The notes below the pieces were generated by a model. The model ran no database searches. It was given only the letters and a program-made list of their open reading frames with translations, and was not told the DNA's origin. DNA of 40,237 nt from Fusobacterium sp. SYSU M8D902 (GTDB taxonomy: Bacteria; Fusobacteriota; Fusobacteriia; Fusobacteriales; Fusobacteriaceae), in contig NZ_JBEFNA010000001.1 of the NCBI RefSeq assembly GCF_040199715.1, positions 200,639 through 240,875 of the forward strand. Reading direction: 5' to 3'. The position numbers were made by a program, and so were the translations under genes. Every line of letters starts with the position of its first letter. Within the stretch, counting starts at the first letter, position 1. Of the stretch, positions 24,394 to 32,700 are shown one piece after another.

Positions 24394-24491
24394 TTAATCT
24401 AAACCGTATTCTAAATCACTTATTATATCCTGTACACTTTCTATTCCAATAGATAACTTCACTAAATACATCCCCAAATTTTTTAGTAAAT
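24394..24491 (-). pseudogene. C-terminal remnant of a Cys/Met-metabolism PLP enzyme
   Basis: An open frame that begins at the end of the phzF gene and stops at 24394 encodes LGMYLVKLSIGIESVQDIIS followed by DLEYGLD. This closely resembles the last residues of methionine gamma-lyase, cystathionine gamma-synthase and O-acetylhomoserine sulfhydrylase (typically LVRLSVGIEDVEDLI.DLEQAL). No start codon, PLP lysine or upstream body is present; phzF occupies that space in another frame. The fragment looks like the tail of a lost or rearranged gene. It is too short to name which enzyme it was. Confidence 0.7.
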
Positions 24492-25373
24492 TTAAATATC
24501 TATCTTTCCTTCTATAAATTTAATAGCCTTTCCACCAATTAAAACCTCTACTCTTCCATTCTCCAATATCAATTGTCCCAATATTTTACTTTTTCTACCC
24601 ATAGTCTCCCCTTGTACTATCTCTACCTTCTCCTCAAGCTCTATTTTTTTATTGAGATATAGATAGTAGATTAAAGCTCCATTAGAAGTCCCTGTTGCAG
24701 CTTCTTCTGGAATATCAACTACAGGAGCCATATTTCTTGCATAGACCTCTTTATCTTTCAATACAAACAGATGAAATGAGATTATCTCCAACTCTTTACT
24801 AATCTCCTTTATCATCTCCATATTGGGATTTATCCTATTTAAAATCTCTCTATCCCTTATCTCTATCATCAAATCCCAGATTCCTGTATATGCTTTTACT
24901 ATCTCTAATTCTTTTCCAAACTCTCCAACTGTTATTCCCAAAGCTTTAGCAATTCTTCCTCTCCAATACTCTAAGTTCTCTACAAATTCTATCTTTGGAG
25001 AAGCTTGATACATCATTATTTCTAAATTATCTCCAATACTATTAATAACAATTGGAAGTTGCCCTAAATTAGTCTGAACCTTTAAGATATTTTTTCCCTC
25101 TTTAAGTTTTAAAATACCTCTCTCTATCAAAGCTGTTACATATGCTATTGTGGCATGACCACACAGATCTACCTCCTCTTTTGGAGTAAAAAATCTAACT
25201 TTTAAAACTTCTGCATCTGTATCAATAAATACAGTTTCAGGATAATTAAACTCCCTTGCTATCTTCTGCATCTCTTCTACACTCAAGTCCGCTGTTCCCA
25301 AGACAACTCCTGCTGGATTTCCTTTAAACATCTCATCAGTAAAAGCATCATACACTAAAATAGTTCTTTCCAT
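24492..25373 (-). CDS. PhzF-family isomerase/epimerase
   Basis: This 293-residue protein has the PhzF/DapF-like double-hotdog fold markers: DAFTDEMFKGNPAGVVLG at 9-26, REFNYPETVFI at 40-50 with the catalytic glutamate, RFFTPKEEVDLCGHATIAY at 60-78, and ARNMAPVVDIPEEAATGTSNGALIYYL near 208-234. PhzF itself isomerises a phenazine precursor, but most bacterial homologues have unknown substrates and no phenazine genes are present. The ATG follows GGGGGAGATAAAT. No convincing promoter lies between the upstream terminator (25399-25427) and the start, so read-through may drive it. Its 3' end abuts the remnant of a PLP enzyme gene. Confidence 0.9.
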   Translation of the reverse strand: MERTILVYDAFTDEMFKGNPAGVVLGTADLSVEEMQKIAREFNYPETVFIDTDAEVLKVRFFTPKEEVDLCGHATIAYVTALIERGILKLKEGKNILKVQTNLGQLPIVINSIGDNLEIMMYQASPKIEFVENLEYWRGRIAKALGITVGEFGKELEIVKAYTGIWDLMIEIRDREILNRINPNMEMIKEISKELEIISFHLFVLKDKEVYARNMAPVVDIPEEAATGTSNGALIYYLYLNKKIELEEKVEIVQGETMGRKSKILGQLILENGRVEVLIGGKAIKFIEGKIDI

Positions 25374-25398
25374 ATTTATCTCCCCCTAATTAAATATT

Positions 25399-25427
25399 CA
25401 AAAATAGGAGTCTTTTTATCGACTCCT
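25399..25427 (-). terminator. Terminator of the sigma-E-like module
   Basis: Perfect 7-bp stem AGGAGTC/GACTCCT with 8-base loop, then ATTTTTG on the minus strand. It follows the Spy-like gene by about 10 bases. Confidence 0.85.
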
Positions 25428-25437
25428 CTCTTTAAAA

Positions 25438-25851
25438 CTATCTGTTTTGTGCTGCATTTGCATTTAATCTTTTTATAGCTATATCTCTAGCCTTTATATA
25501 CTGCTCTTGAGTTATATATTTTTGCATCTCAATCTGACTTCTTATACGATCTTTTAATATACTTGCTTCAATAGCTCCTATTCTATCAAATAGCTCATCT
25601 ATTTTTTCTAGATTTGTTTCTGATCCTTCAAGTACAAACTTATTGACCTCTAATTCTAATTGCTTCTTTTCCAATATAAGCATCTTATAGTTTATACTAA
25701 CTTTATTTACCATAGCCTTAGCTTGTTTTATATTTTCGGGAGCTACACCCACCTTTAAAAAATCATCATCTGTCACTATTCCAAGTCCTTCTGAAGCTAG
25801 AAGCAAAGATGAACAGATTAACATTGTAAAAAAACTAAGTATCTTCCTCAT
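25438..25851 (-). CDS. Periplasmic Spy/CpxP-like protein of the sigma-E-like operon
   Basis: This 137-residue protein has a signal peptide (about 1-19, cleavage after LLLAS) and a mature part that is almost wholly helical and charged. It carries one YITQEQYIKARD segment near the end, resembling the LTxxQ motif of Spy/CpxP/ZraP proteins. Those are periplasmic chaperones induced by envelope stress. It is the third gene of the module with the ECF sigma factor and a membrane protein, which fits a stress-response role. The family assignment is by layout and the single motif, so moderate. The ATG at 25851 follows GGGGGAAAACTG; a longer upstream frame overlaps the preceding gene. Confidence 0.7.
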   Translation of the reverse strand: MRKILSFFTMLICSSLLLASEGLGIVTDDDFLKVGVAPENIKQAKAMVNKVSINYKMLILEKKQLELEVNKFVLEGSETNLEKIDELFDRIGAIEASILKDRIRSQIEMQKYITQEQYIKARDIAIKRLNANAAQNR

Positions 25852-25864
25852 CAGTTTTCCCCCA

Positions 25865-26185
25865 TTAAATTTGTGTATCCAATCCAAATAATTCATCTGT
25901 ATTTATCTCTATTTTTTTATCATCAAATAGATCATTATTGAAAAAATGCTCCATTGTTATGTCTGATTTTCTCTTCTCACTACCTATTGAACTCTTATTA
26001 AAGGCATAGTTTATTGTAGACTTTATAGGTGATCTCTCTGTAATTATTTGATATGTAGAACTTGTAAATATTCCTAAGAAAAACAACGACAATGAAAATA
26101 GAGATTTTTTTCTATTTTTTCTCTTCTCCTGTTCAAACAACTCTTTATAAATATTAGCCTTTACTCTATCCTTTGGCGATACCAT
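25865..26185 (-). CDS. Single-pass membrane protein, candidate anti-sigma factor
   Basis: This 106-residue protein has a cytoplasmic basic N-terminus of about 27 residues (SPKDRVKANIYKELFEQEKR), one membrane segment (about 28-46, LFSLSLFFLGIFTSS) and a C-terminal outside part of about 60 residues. The layout and position directly after an ECF sigma gene match a membrane-bound anti-sigma factor, although no zinc-finger or RseA domain is recognisable. It starts 1 base after the sigma gene stop, and its ribosome site (GGGAGGAAATT) lies inside the sigma gene's last codons. The anti-sigma role is inferred from context only. Confidence 0.6.
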   Translation of the reverse strand: MVSPKDRVKANIYKELFEQEKRKNRKKSLFSLSLFFLGIFTSSTYQIITERSPIKSTINYAFNKSSIGSEKRKSDITMEHFFNNDLFDDKKIEINTDELFGLDTQI

Positions 26186-26186
26186 T

Positions 26187-26636
26187 TTAATTTCCTCCCA
26201 TATCCTTGATTGCTTTATAGTATATAGATTTTATTGTGGATAAGTTTATATCCTTCATCTCTGCTATCTCTTTCAATTTATATCCATATATATCTTTTAA
26301 AATAACAATTTCTCTCTCTTTCAAAGACAGTAATTTTAACTTCTCTTCTAAAAGAATAGGTGTATCAATATTAGTACTATCCTCTAACATCAATATCTCT
26401 TCATTTATATCTAATTCTATCTTTCTCTTTCTAAAAAAATCATAAATTTTATTTATTGCAATCTTGTATATCCAGGTATATATATTACTCTCTGAACGAA
26501 AATTTTTCAGATTTTTATAGACACTCATAAAAACTTCCTGAGATATGTCTTCAGCATCTTCAGGATTTTTTACTGCTCCTAAAATTTTGTAATATATCCT
26601 ATCAAAATACTCTTCAAAAACCTCATCAAAGTCCAT
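26187..26636 (-). CDS. rpoE: ECF (sigma-E-like) RNA polymerase sigma factor
   Basis: This 149-residue sigma-70 family ECF factor has a region 2 starting FDEVFEEYFDRIYYKILGAVKN and including PEDAEDISQEVFMSVYKNLKNF and IYTWIYKIAINKIYDFFRKRK. Region 4 includes LKLLSLKEREIVILKDIYGY and KLKEIAEMKDINLSTIKSIYYKAI, the helix-turn-helix that reads the -35. It directs RNA polymerase to envelope-stress genes in related bacteria. An ECF-type promoter lies 29 bases upstream, suggesting it activates itself. The gene is followed by a membrane protein and a Spy-like protein, then a terminator. The protein is short but complete for an ECF factor. Confidence 0.88.
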   Translation of the reverse strand: MDFDEVFEEYFDRIYYKILGAVKNPEDAEDISQEVFMSVYKNLKNFRSESNIYTWIYKIAINKIYDFFRKRKIELDINEEILMLEDSTNIDTPILLEEKLKLLSLKEREIVILKDIYGYKLKEIAEMKDINLSTIKSIYYKAIKDMGGN

Positions 26637-26664
26637 TCATTTACCCTCACAATTTTTATAGTAT

Positions 26665-26692
26665 TTAGACGATAATTATTGGAAAAAAGTTT
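26665..26692 (-). promoter_or_regulatory. ECF sigma-E-type promoter of the sigma-factor operon
   Basis: AAACTT (26692-26687), a 15-base spacer and CGTCTAA (26671-26665) on the minus strand match the sigma-E pattern (AACTT, about 15-16 bases, GTCTAA). The -35 box overlaps the stop codon of the upstream lipoprotein gene. Autoregulation is inferred. Confidence 0.7.
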
Positions 26693-27101
26693 AAAATTTC
26701 TCACTAGAGTTTATTTTTCCTGAAAAATTAAGTTGAACATTGTGATTTTTTAAGTTTATCTCCATATCCTCAGTTATTTCAACAATTTTTCTAGTAGGCA
26801 TCACTATATCTCTTGATCCTCTTCTATCCTCTTTCTCTGAAACTCCTAAATAACCAGTTATAAAAGATGTCTCCTTATATGAAAGTAGATATTTTTTGCT
26901 TTTTACATAATACTCTCTTCCAGAATCTATAACTATATCATCTAATTTTACAACTTGGTATCTATTTTTATCATAATTTACAACCAATCTATTTCTTCCC
27001 TCTATTCTAGTCAACGAAATATCTTCATTACTCTTAATAGATTTACAAGCAACTAGTATCATCAATAAAAATATACTAAATAAAAGTTTCCTCTTTATCA
27101 T
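26691..27101 (-). CDS. Small uncharacterised lipoprotein
   Basis: This 136-residue protein has a basic N-terminus, a hydrophobic signal and a lipobox LVAC (Cys19). The mature part is beta-rich and charged ([24 protein letters not shown], then [23 protein letters not shown]); I do not recognise its family. The gene overlaps the end of ispG by 26 bases in another frame and has its own ribosome site GGAGGAAAATA, so translation is probably coupled. It is the last gene before the sigma-E-type promoter. A cell-envelope location is likely; the function is unknown. Confidence 0.75.
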   Translation of the reverse strand: MIKRKLLFSIFLLMILVACKSIKSNEDISLTRIEGRNRLVVNYDKNRYQVVKLDDIVIDSGREYYVKSKKYLLSYKETSFITGYLGVSEKEDRRGSRDIVMPTRKIVEITEDMEINLKNHNVQLNFSGKINSSEKF

Positions 27102-28143
27102 TATTTTCCTCCTCCATAATTAATTTTTTAAGCTCAATTAATATTTCAGATTCTTCAACTTTTTTTACTATCTTTCCTTTTTTAAAGATTACTCCAACAC
27201 CTTTTCCACCAGCTACACCATAATCAGCTTCCTTTGCCTCTCCTGGTCCATTGACAACACAACCCATAACTGCTATTTTCAATTTTCTTTTCTCATTTTC
27301 AAACTCTTTCTCTACTCTCTTAGCAAGTCCTATTAGGTCTATCTCTGTTCTTCCACAAGTAGGGCAAGAAACTATTTCCACTCCAGCTTCTATAAGTCCC
27401 AATACTTTCAAGATCTCTTTAGCAACTTTTATCTCCTCTACAGGATCTTCCGTTAATGAGACTCTAATAGTATCTCCTATTCCATCTACCAATAGACTTC
27501 CTATACCTATTGCTGACTTCACAGTACCTTGAAAAGCTGTTCCAGCCTCTGTTACTCCAAGGTGTAGTGGGTAATCTACCAATTTACTTATTTTTCTATA
27601 AGCTTCAACCATCATCTTAACATTACTAGCCTTCAGTGAAACAACTATATCATTAAAGCCATTCTTCTCTAAAAGATTTATATGATACATAGCACTTTCA
27701 ACCATTCCATCAGCTGTTGGTTTTCCATATTTTTCAAGTATATGTTTTTCTATAGATCCTGAGTTTACACCTATTCTTATTGGTATACCCTTTTCTTTTG
27801 CCATCTGAACAACTATTTTAATCTTATCATCTGACCCGATATTCCCAGGATTTATTCTCAATTTATCTATTCCATTCTCCATAGCTAACAAGGCTAATTT
27901 ATAGTCAAAATGAATATCTGCACACAGAGGTAAGTTTACTCTCTTCTTTATCTCTGTTATAGCTTTTGCTGCCTCTTCATTATTGATAGTCATTCTCACC
28001 ATTTGACAACCAGCTTTTTCCAATTTACTTATCTGTTCTACAGTGGCCTCTACATTGCTTGTTACTGTATTTGTCATAGATTGAATTATTATTGGATTTC
28101 CTCCACCTATTAAAATATCTCCTACTTTAACTACTCTACTCAT
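27076..28143 (-). CDS. ispG: 4-hydroxy-3-methylbut-2-enyl-diphosphate synthase IspG (GcpE)
   Basis: This 355-residue enzyme of the non-mevalonate isoprenoid pathway has the TIM-barrel start [39 protein letters not shown] and RIGVNSGSI. The C-terminal iron-sulfur domain has SCPTCGR and [13 protein letters not shown], providing the three cysteines for the 4Fe-4S cluster. It turns MEcPP into HMBPP using reduced ferredoxin or flavodoxin. The gene follows the LysM/M23 gene by 11 bases and overlaps the next lipoprotein gene. The ATG follows AGAGGGATAAT. Confidence 0.97.
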   Translation of the reverse strand: MSRVVKVGDILIGGGNPIIIQSMTNTVTSNVEATVEQISKLEKAGCQMVRMTINNEEAAKAITEIKKRVNLPLCADIHFDYKLALLAMENGIDKLRINPGNIGSDDKIKIVVQMAKEKGIPIRIGVNSGSIEKHILEKYGKPTADGMVESAMYHINLLEKNGFNDIVVSLKASNVKMMVEAYRKISKLVDYPLHLGVTEAGTAFQGTVKSAIGIGSLLVDGIGDTIRVSLTEDPVEEIKVAKEILKVLGLIEAGVEIVSCPTCGRTEIDLIGLAKRVEKEFENEKRKLKIAVMGCVVNGPGEAKEADYGVAGGKGVGVIFKKGKIVKKVEESEILIELKKLIMEEENNDKEETFI

Positions 28144-28154
28144 ATTATCCCTCT

Positions 28155-29153
28155 TTATTTTGACTTAGGCATATATTTCATTGGATTTAAAATTGTTTTA
28201 CCTTTTCTTATTTCAAAGTGAAGATGTGGTCCTGTAACTCTTCCACTCTGACCTGTTTTACCTATTAATTCACCAGTTTTTACATACTGTCCATTTCTTA
28301 CACCAATTTTATCCAAATGGGCATATCTACTTTCATAACCATTTGAATGTTGAATTATGATGATCTTTCCATACCCATTCATAACACCAGCAAAAGTTAC
28401 CTTTCCCTCTTTTGATGCATATAATGGTATAAAATGAGCCTTCAAATCAACTCCAGCGTGGTAAATATATCTTTTCAAAACTGGATGAAATCTATTTCCT
28501 TGTGGACTTGTAATTCCTGTATATTTAATTGGCATAATAAATCCTAAACCACTTCTATTACTTGCATTTGGACTTGTTGTTCCCAAGTACTTAGTGACAT
28601 TTGGATCTTTTATATATAGCTCATCTCCTAGTTGAACTGTATTAGATTCCAATTTATTTATCTTTTTCAACTCTTCCATATCAACTTTAAAAAGTTCTGC
28701 TATCTTATTCAAAGAGTCACCTTTTACAACCTTATAAAAAATACCATTTCCTCTTAAGACTTTTATTTTTTGTCCTACTTTTAAGTTATTTGCTGTTACT
28801 CCTGGGTTATTAGCCTTTAATATAGTTAAACCCATTCCATATTGTTCTGCTATCTCTGATAATGTATCTCCTTGTTGTACCTCATAGATCTCTTTTTCCG
28901 GTATAATATTTTCATCTTTTCCTATTTCTGGAGTGATCTCTTCGCTTCCCTCTTCTACTAAAATATACTCCTTAGTAAATGTATAAAAGCTATCATCTTG
29001 AACTTCCCAACCACCACTATCAGCTGCTCCAGCCTCATAGTAATCAGTGAAAGGTCTAAGATCAACTACTTCAGTTTTAAAAGGATTTCCTAATATTATT
29101 CCCACATAGAAAGCTGTAAGTAATACTAAGAAAAAACCCAATTTATTTTTCAT
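28155..29153 (-). CDS. LysM-containing M23-family metallopeptidase
   Basis: This 332-residue envelope protein has an N-terminal membrane or signal segment (about 5-22). Two LysM repeats follow (about 92-135, [18 protein letters not shown]; about 137-180, [18 protein letters not shown]), then an M23 peptidase domain (about 210-330). Its zinc residues are in HAGVDLKA and [11 protein letters not shown], and the helper histidine in [10 protein letters not shown]. Such proteins bind peptidoglycan and cut its cross-links, or activate amidases when the active site is degenerate; here the active-site motifs look intact. The ATG overlaps the rho stop by 11 bases, implying coupled translation. Confidence 0.92.
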   Translation of the reverse strand: MKNKLGFFLVLLTAFYVGIILGNPFKTEVVDLRPFTDYYEAGAADSGGWEVQDDSFYTFTKEYILVEEGSEEITPEIGKDENIIPEKEIYEVQQGDTLSEIAEQYGMGLTILKANNPGVTANNLKVGQKIKVLRGNGIFYKVVKGDSLNKIAELFKVDMEELKKINKLESNTVQLGDELYIKDPNVTKYLGTTSPNASNRSGLGFIMPIKYTGITSPQGNRFHPVLKRYIYHAGVDLKAHFIPLYASKEGKVTFAGVMNGYGKIIIIQHSNGYESRYAHLDKIGVRNGQYVKTGELIGKTGQSGRVTGPHLHFEIRKGKTILNPMKYMPKSK

Positions 29154-30390
29154 CTTTTACTCCTCTTTCAAACTGTTCTAACATACTTTTATTACTATTT
29201 GTACTTTTTAAAGTATCTACCAATCTTTTCAAACTTTCAGCTTTATCATATTTAGCAAGGTGTCTTCTAATTCTCCAGATAGATTCTAGCTCCTTTTTAG
29301 GAATTAGCAACTCCTCTTTTCTTGTTCCAGAACGTTGAATATCTATTGCAGGGAATAATCTCAACTCTGCCAAATTTCTATCCAAATGTATGTCACAATT
29401 TCCTGTAGATTTAAACTCTTCATAAATTATATCATCCATCTTACTTCCAGTATCAACTAGTACAGTGGCAACTATTGTTAAGCTTCCTCCACCTCTTATA
29501 TTTCTAGCAGTTCCAAAAAAGTTTTTTGGATAGTACAGAGCTGTTGGGTCTATTCCACCTGATATTAACTTTCCACTTGACGGAATTACTATATTATAAG
29601 CTCTTGCAAGTCTTGTTAACGAATCCATCAATATAACTATATTCTCTCCGTTTTCAACTCTTCTCTTTGCTCTCTCCAGTATACTCTCTGTGACCTTAAT
29701 ATGGTTTTTAGGATCTTCATCAAATGTTGATGCAAAAACCTGTGCCCCTATTACAGTCTCTTTTATATCTGTTACCTCTTCTGGTCTCTCATCAATAAGT
29801 AATATCCAAACCTCTACATCCTTATTATTCTTCATAATAGAGTTGGCTATATTGCTTATAAGTATTGTCTTTCCAGCCTTTGGTGGAGCTATTATAAGAG
29901 CTCTCTGCCCCCTTCCAATAGGAGCTATCAAATCTATTATTCTGCCAGAGATATTTTTACTATCTGTTTCCAAAGTAAATTTTTCTGTTGGATATGCTGG
30001 TATAAGCTCTTCAAAAGGTAATCTAGATTCTGCTGCTTCCAATGTTTCGTTATTAACTAAAAGAACTTTCTTTAAGGCATAGTTTTTTTCATCAGCAGAG
30101 GGTTCTCTAACTTCTCCTACTACTATATCTTCAGTTCTTAATTTAAATTTTCTAACTTGAGAAGCTGATACATATATATCTTTTTCTACACTCGTTCCTC
30201 TTAAAAATCCATAACCATCTGCTAATACTTCTAAAGTTCCCCAAGCTATATCTGTATTATCTTTATTTGCAATATCTGCTTCTATTAACTCTTTTATCTC
30301 ATTTTTCTTTATTCCAGCTTTTATTTTTAATCCAAGCTGTTTTGCTATCTCTAATAGTTCCTTTAATAGAAACTTATCCAATCTATCCAT
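29143..30390 (-). CDS. rho: Transcription termination factor Rho
   Basis: This 415-residue hexameric RNA helicase has the N-terminal Rho_N helices ([19 protein letters not shown]), an RNA-binding cold-shock-like domain ([10 protein letters not shown]), the Walker [14 protein letters not shown] and Walker [18 protein letters not shown]. The Q-loop/R-loop region runs from [22 protein letters not shown] to [10 protein letters not shown]. It ends transcription of untranslated RNA. There is no long inserted N-terminal domain of the type seen in some high-GC bacteria. The ATG at 30390 follows GAGGTGGAT; a GTG two codons earlier overlaps the ribosome site. It lies between miaB and a cell-wall peptidase gene. 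Confidence 0.96.
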   Translation of the reverse strand: MDRLDKFLLKELLEIAKQLGLKIKAGIKKNEIKELIEADIANKDNTDIAWGTLEVLADGYGFLRGTSVEKDIYVSASQVRKFKLRTEDIVVGEVREPSADEKNYALKKVLLVNNETLEAAESRLPFEELIPAYPTEKFTLETDSKNISGRIIDLIAPIGRGQRALIIAPPKAGKTILISNIANSIMKNNKDVEVWILLIDERPEEVTDIKETVIGAQVFASTFDEDPKNHIKVTESILERAKRRVENGENIVILMDSLTRLARAYNIVIPSSGKLISGGIDPTALYYPKNFFGTARNIRGGGSLTIVATVLVDTGSKMDDIIYEEFKSTGNCDIHLDRNLAELRLFPAIDIQRSGTRKEELLIPKKELESIWRIRRHLAKYDKAESLKRLVDTLKSTNSNKSMLEQFERGVKDEK

Positions 30391-30415
30391 ATCCACCTCA
30401 ATACTTATAATAAAC

Positions 30416-31723
30416 TTATACTATCTCTCCATACAATGTCCAAGTCTTACAATCAGTAATTTTTACATTTACAAAAGTTCCCTCTAAAGCCTTATCCCCT
30501 TTGAATAGAACTATTTTGTTACTAGAAGTTCTTCCACTTAAAACCTCTTTATTTTTCTTGCTCTCTCCCTCAACTAAAACTCTCTCTACCTTTCCTAAGT
30601 AAGTCTTACTTTCAGCCAATGAACAAGCATTTTGTACTTCGATAAGTCTCTGTAATCTCTCTTTTTTAACCTTATCATCTATTTGATTCTCCATAGTTGC
30701 TGCTCTTGTCCCTTTTCTAATTGAGTACATAAACATAAAACTATTTTCAAATTGTATCTGTCTAACTACATCTAATGTATCTAAGAAATCTTCTTCAGTC
30801 TCTCCAGGGAATCCCACAATTATATCAGCTGTTAAAGCTACATTAGGTATCTGCTCTTTTATTTTATTAGCTAATGCTATATACTGCTCCTTAGTATATC
30901 CTCTATTCATAGCTTTTAATATTCTTGATGATCCTGCTTGTAATGGTAGGTGTAAAGATCTTGCTATCTTATCATTTTTAGCTATAACTTGGATTACCTC
31001 ATCTGTAAAATCTCTTGGATGTGGAGATACAAATCTAACTATAAAATCTCCCTCTACCTTACAGATCTCCTCTAATAATCTTGCAAAATTATCTCCATTT
31101 GTAAATTCTTTTCCATATGAGTTTACATTCTGTCCTAATAATATTATCTCTTTATAACCTTTTTCTACATATTGTTTTACATCATGTAAAATCTCTTCCA
31201 TAGGAACAGATCTCTCTCTTCCTCTTACATATGGTACTATACAGTATGCACAGAAGTTATTACATCCGTATGTTATTGAGATTGATGCTGTTTTCTTAGA
31301 ATCAAAATCTGCATCTAATCTAGGTGGTAATTCATCTTCATAATCTGTATAAACTAGATGTTTATCCACTTTATGCTCAATATCATCAATAGCTTGTGGT
31401 ATTTTTCCTATATTTTGGTTTCCCATAACTATATCAATTTGAGGGAATTTTTTAATAAGCTCCTCCCCCTGCTCTTGAGCAAAGCAACCTGTTACCCCTA
31501 TTATCATACCTTTGTTCTCTTTTATATGTTTCAACTCTCCAAGTTTTCCATATATTTGAGTTGCTGCTCCTTCTCTAACTGTACAAGTATTTAAAAATGT
31601 TATATCTGATTCCTCTATATTTTCAGTCATTTCATATCCCATATTTTGGAACATTTTCTTTATTTTTGCACTTTCATTTACATTCATTTGACAACCATAT
31701 GTTATGATTGATGCTTTTTTCAC
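30416..31723 (-). CDS. miaB: tRNA-2-methylthio-N6-dimethylallyladenosine synthase MiaB
   Basis: This 435-residue radical SAM methylthiotransferase modifies i6A37 of tRNAs that read UNN codons. The N-terminal domain provides three cysteines for an auxiliary cluster ([19 protein letters not shown]). The central domain has the radical-SAM triad [19 protein letters not shown], and a C-terminal TRAM domain (about 370-435) binds RNA. The start codon is GTG at 31723 after GGAGGATTAAGTA. It leads miaB-rho-M23-ispG behind a promoter at 31789-31817. Confidence 0.96.
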   Translation of the reverse strand: MKKASIITYGCQMNVNESAKIKKMFQNMGYEMTENIEESDITFLNTCTVREGAATQIYGKLGELKHIKENKGMIIGVTGCFAQEQGEELIKKFPQIDIVMGNQNIGKIPQAIDDIEHKVDKHLVYTDYEDELPPRLDADFDSKKTASISITYGCNNFCAYCIVPYVRGRERSVPMEEILHDVKQYVEKGYKEIILLGQNVNSYGKEFTNGDNFARLLEEICKVEGDFIVRFVSPHPRDFTDEVIQVIAKNDKIARSLHLPLQAGSSRILKAMNRGYTKEQYIALANKIKEQIPNVALTADIIVGFPGETEEDFLDTLDVVRQIQFENSFMFMYSIRKGTRAATMENQIDDKVKKERLQRLIEVQNACSLAESKTYLGKVERVLVEGESKKNKEVLSGRTSSNKIVLFKGDKALEGTFVNVKITDCKTWTLYGEIV

Positions 31724-31788
31724 TACTTAATCCTCCTAAATTCTAAATATATTTTCTTTTTTTGTAAAGCAAAAGAGTCTATCTTATA

Positions 31789-31817
31789 ATTTTATCAGTT
31801 TTTTATGTTTTTTTCAA
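31789..31817 (-). promoter_or_regulatory. Promoter of miaB-rho operon
   Basis: TTGAAA (31817-31812), a 17-base spacer ending in TGA (extended -10) and TAAAAT (31794-31789) on the minus strand. The leader is about 60 bases. A second, weaker TTTACA-17-TAGAAT pair lies nearer the gene but would place the start inside the ribosome site. Confidence 0.6.
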
Positions 31818-31840
31818 ACAAAAAAATTTGTTATACTAAA

Positions 31841-31880
31841 GAAAAAGGAGCAAGTTTTTAATTTCTAAAAACTCACTCCC
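31841..31880 (-). terminator. Terminator of the lysine fermentation operon
   Basis: A stem of about 14 bp (GGAGTGAGTTTTTA with TAAAAACTTGCTCC, including two G-U pairs) and T run on the minus strand, 35 bases past the kamE stop. Confidence 0.85.
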
Positions 31881-31914
31881 TCTATTAAGAATTATAGGTT
31901 ATGGTTACACACAA

Positions 31915-32700
31915 TTATTTTTTTCTGTTTACCATTTCTTTTACTATGAATGTAGCCACGTCATCAGCATATTTTCCAGGTCCAAATCCTGCATCATATC
32001 CTAACTCTTTAGCAAGTTCATTAGTGATTCTAGCTCCACCAGCTATTAATATAACTTTGTCTCTTAGCCCCTCTGCCTCTAAAAGTTCTACTAAGTTAGT
32101 TAAGTTCTTAATATGTACATCTTTTTGAGTTACAGTTTGTGAAACTATTAGAGCATCAGCTTTTAACTCAATAGCTTTTTGAATAAACTCTTCATTTGGA
32201 ACTTGGCTTCCTAAGTTATAAGCTTTTACTCCTTTATATCTCTCAAGACCATAGTGTCCTGCATATCCCTTCATGTTCATGATAGCATCTATACCAACAG
32301 TATGTGCGTCTGTACCTGTACTTGCTCCTACCATTACTACATCTCTTCCGATGTTTTCTTTTATATAATCTTCACACTCATGCATATCCATAGTATCTAT
32401 TTCTAATGCTTGTACGTGAATATCTTCATAGTTAACTGTATGAGAAGTTGATCCATATACTACATAGTAAGAAAACTCTTTATCTAGTGCTTCTGAGAAA
32501 GCTACTGCTGGATCTACGAATCCCATTTTCTTAGCAAGTTGTATAGCAGCTTCTACTCCTTTTTCATTATTTGGAACTGGAAGAGTAAAACTTAATTGTA
32601 CCTTTCCATCATTCATTGTATCCCCATAAGGTTTTAATTGAGTTAAATCCAATGTTTTATCATAATCTTTTTTATCAGTTGAATATAATCCTCCAGACAT
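31915..32700 (-). CDS. kamE: Lysine 5,6-aminomutase beta subunit KamE
   Basis: This 261-residue B12- and PLP-binding subunit has the cobalamin motif DAHTVGID, with His133 as the lower cobalt ligand, and Lys144 (MNMKG), which matches the PLP Schiff-base lysine of characterised enzymes. The second half is a Rossmann-like B12-binding domain (LKADALIVSQTVTQKDVH, VILIAGGARIT). With KamD it moves the terminal amino group of beta-lysine or D-lysine from C6 to C5. The gene overlaps the kamD stop by one base (TAATG) and is the last gene of the operon. Confidence 0.96.
   Translation of the reverse strand: MSGGLYSTDKKDYDKTLDLTQLKPYGDTMNDGKVQLSFTLPVPNNEKGVEAAIQLAKKMGFVDPAVAFSEALDKEFSYYVVYGSTSHTVNYEDIHVQALEIDTMDMHECEDYIKENIGRDVVMVGASTGTDAHTVGIDAIMNMKGYAGHYGLERYKGVKAYNLGSQVPNEEFIQKAIELKADALIVSQTVTQKDVHIKNLTNLVELLEAEGLRDKVILIAGGARITNELAKELGYDAGFGPGKYADDVATFIVKEMVNRKK

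Noticed and set aside
24492-25373. Phenazine biosynthesis gene
   Set aside because: Only a PhzF-family protein is present; no other phenazine genes are in the window, and most PhzF relatives are unrelated to phenazines.
29690-30082. 130-codon plus-strand open frame opposite rho
   Set aside because: Entirely inside rho, hydrophobic antisense product, no start signals.
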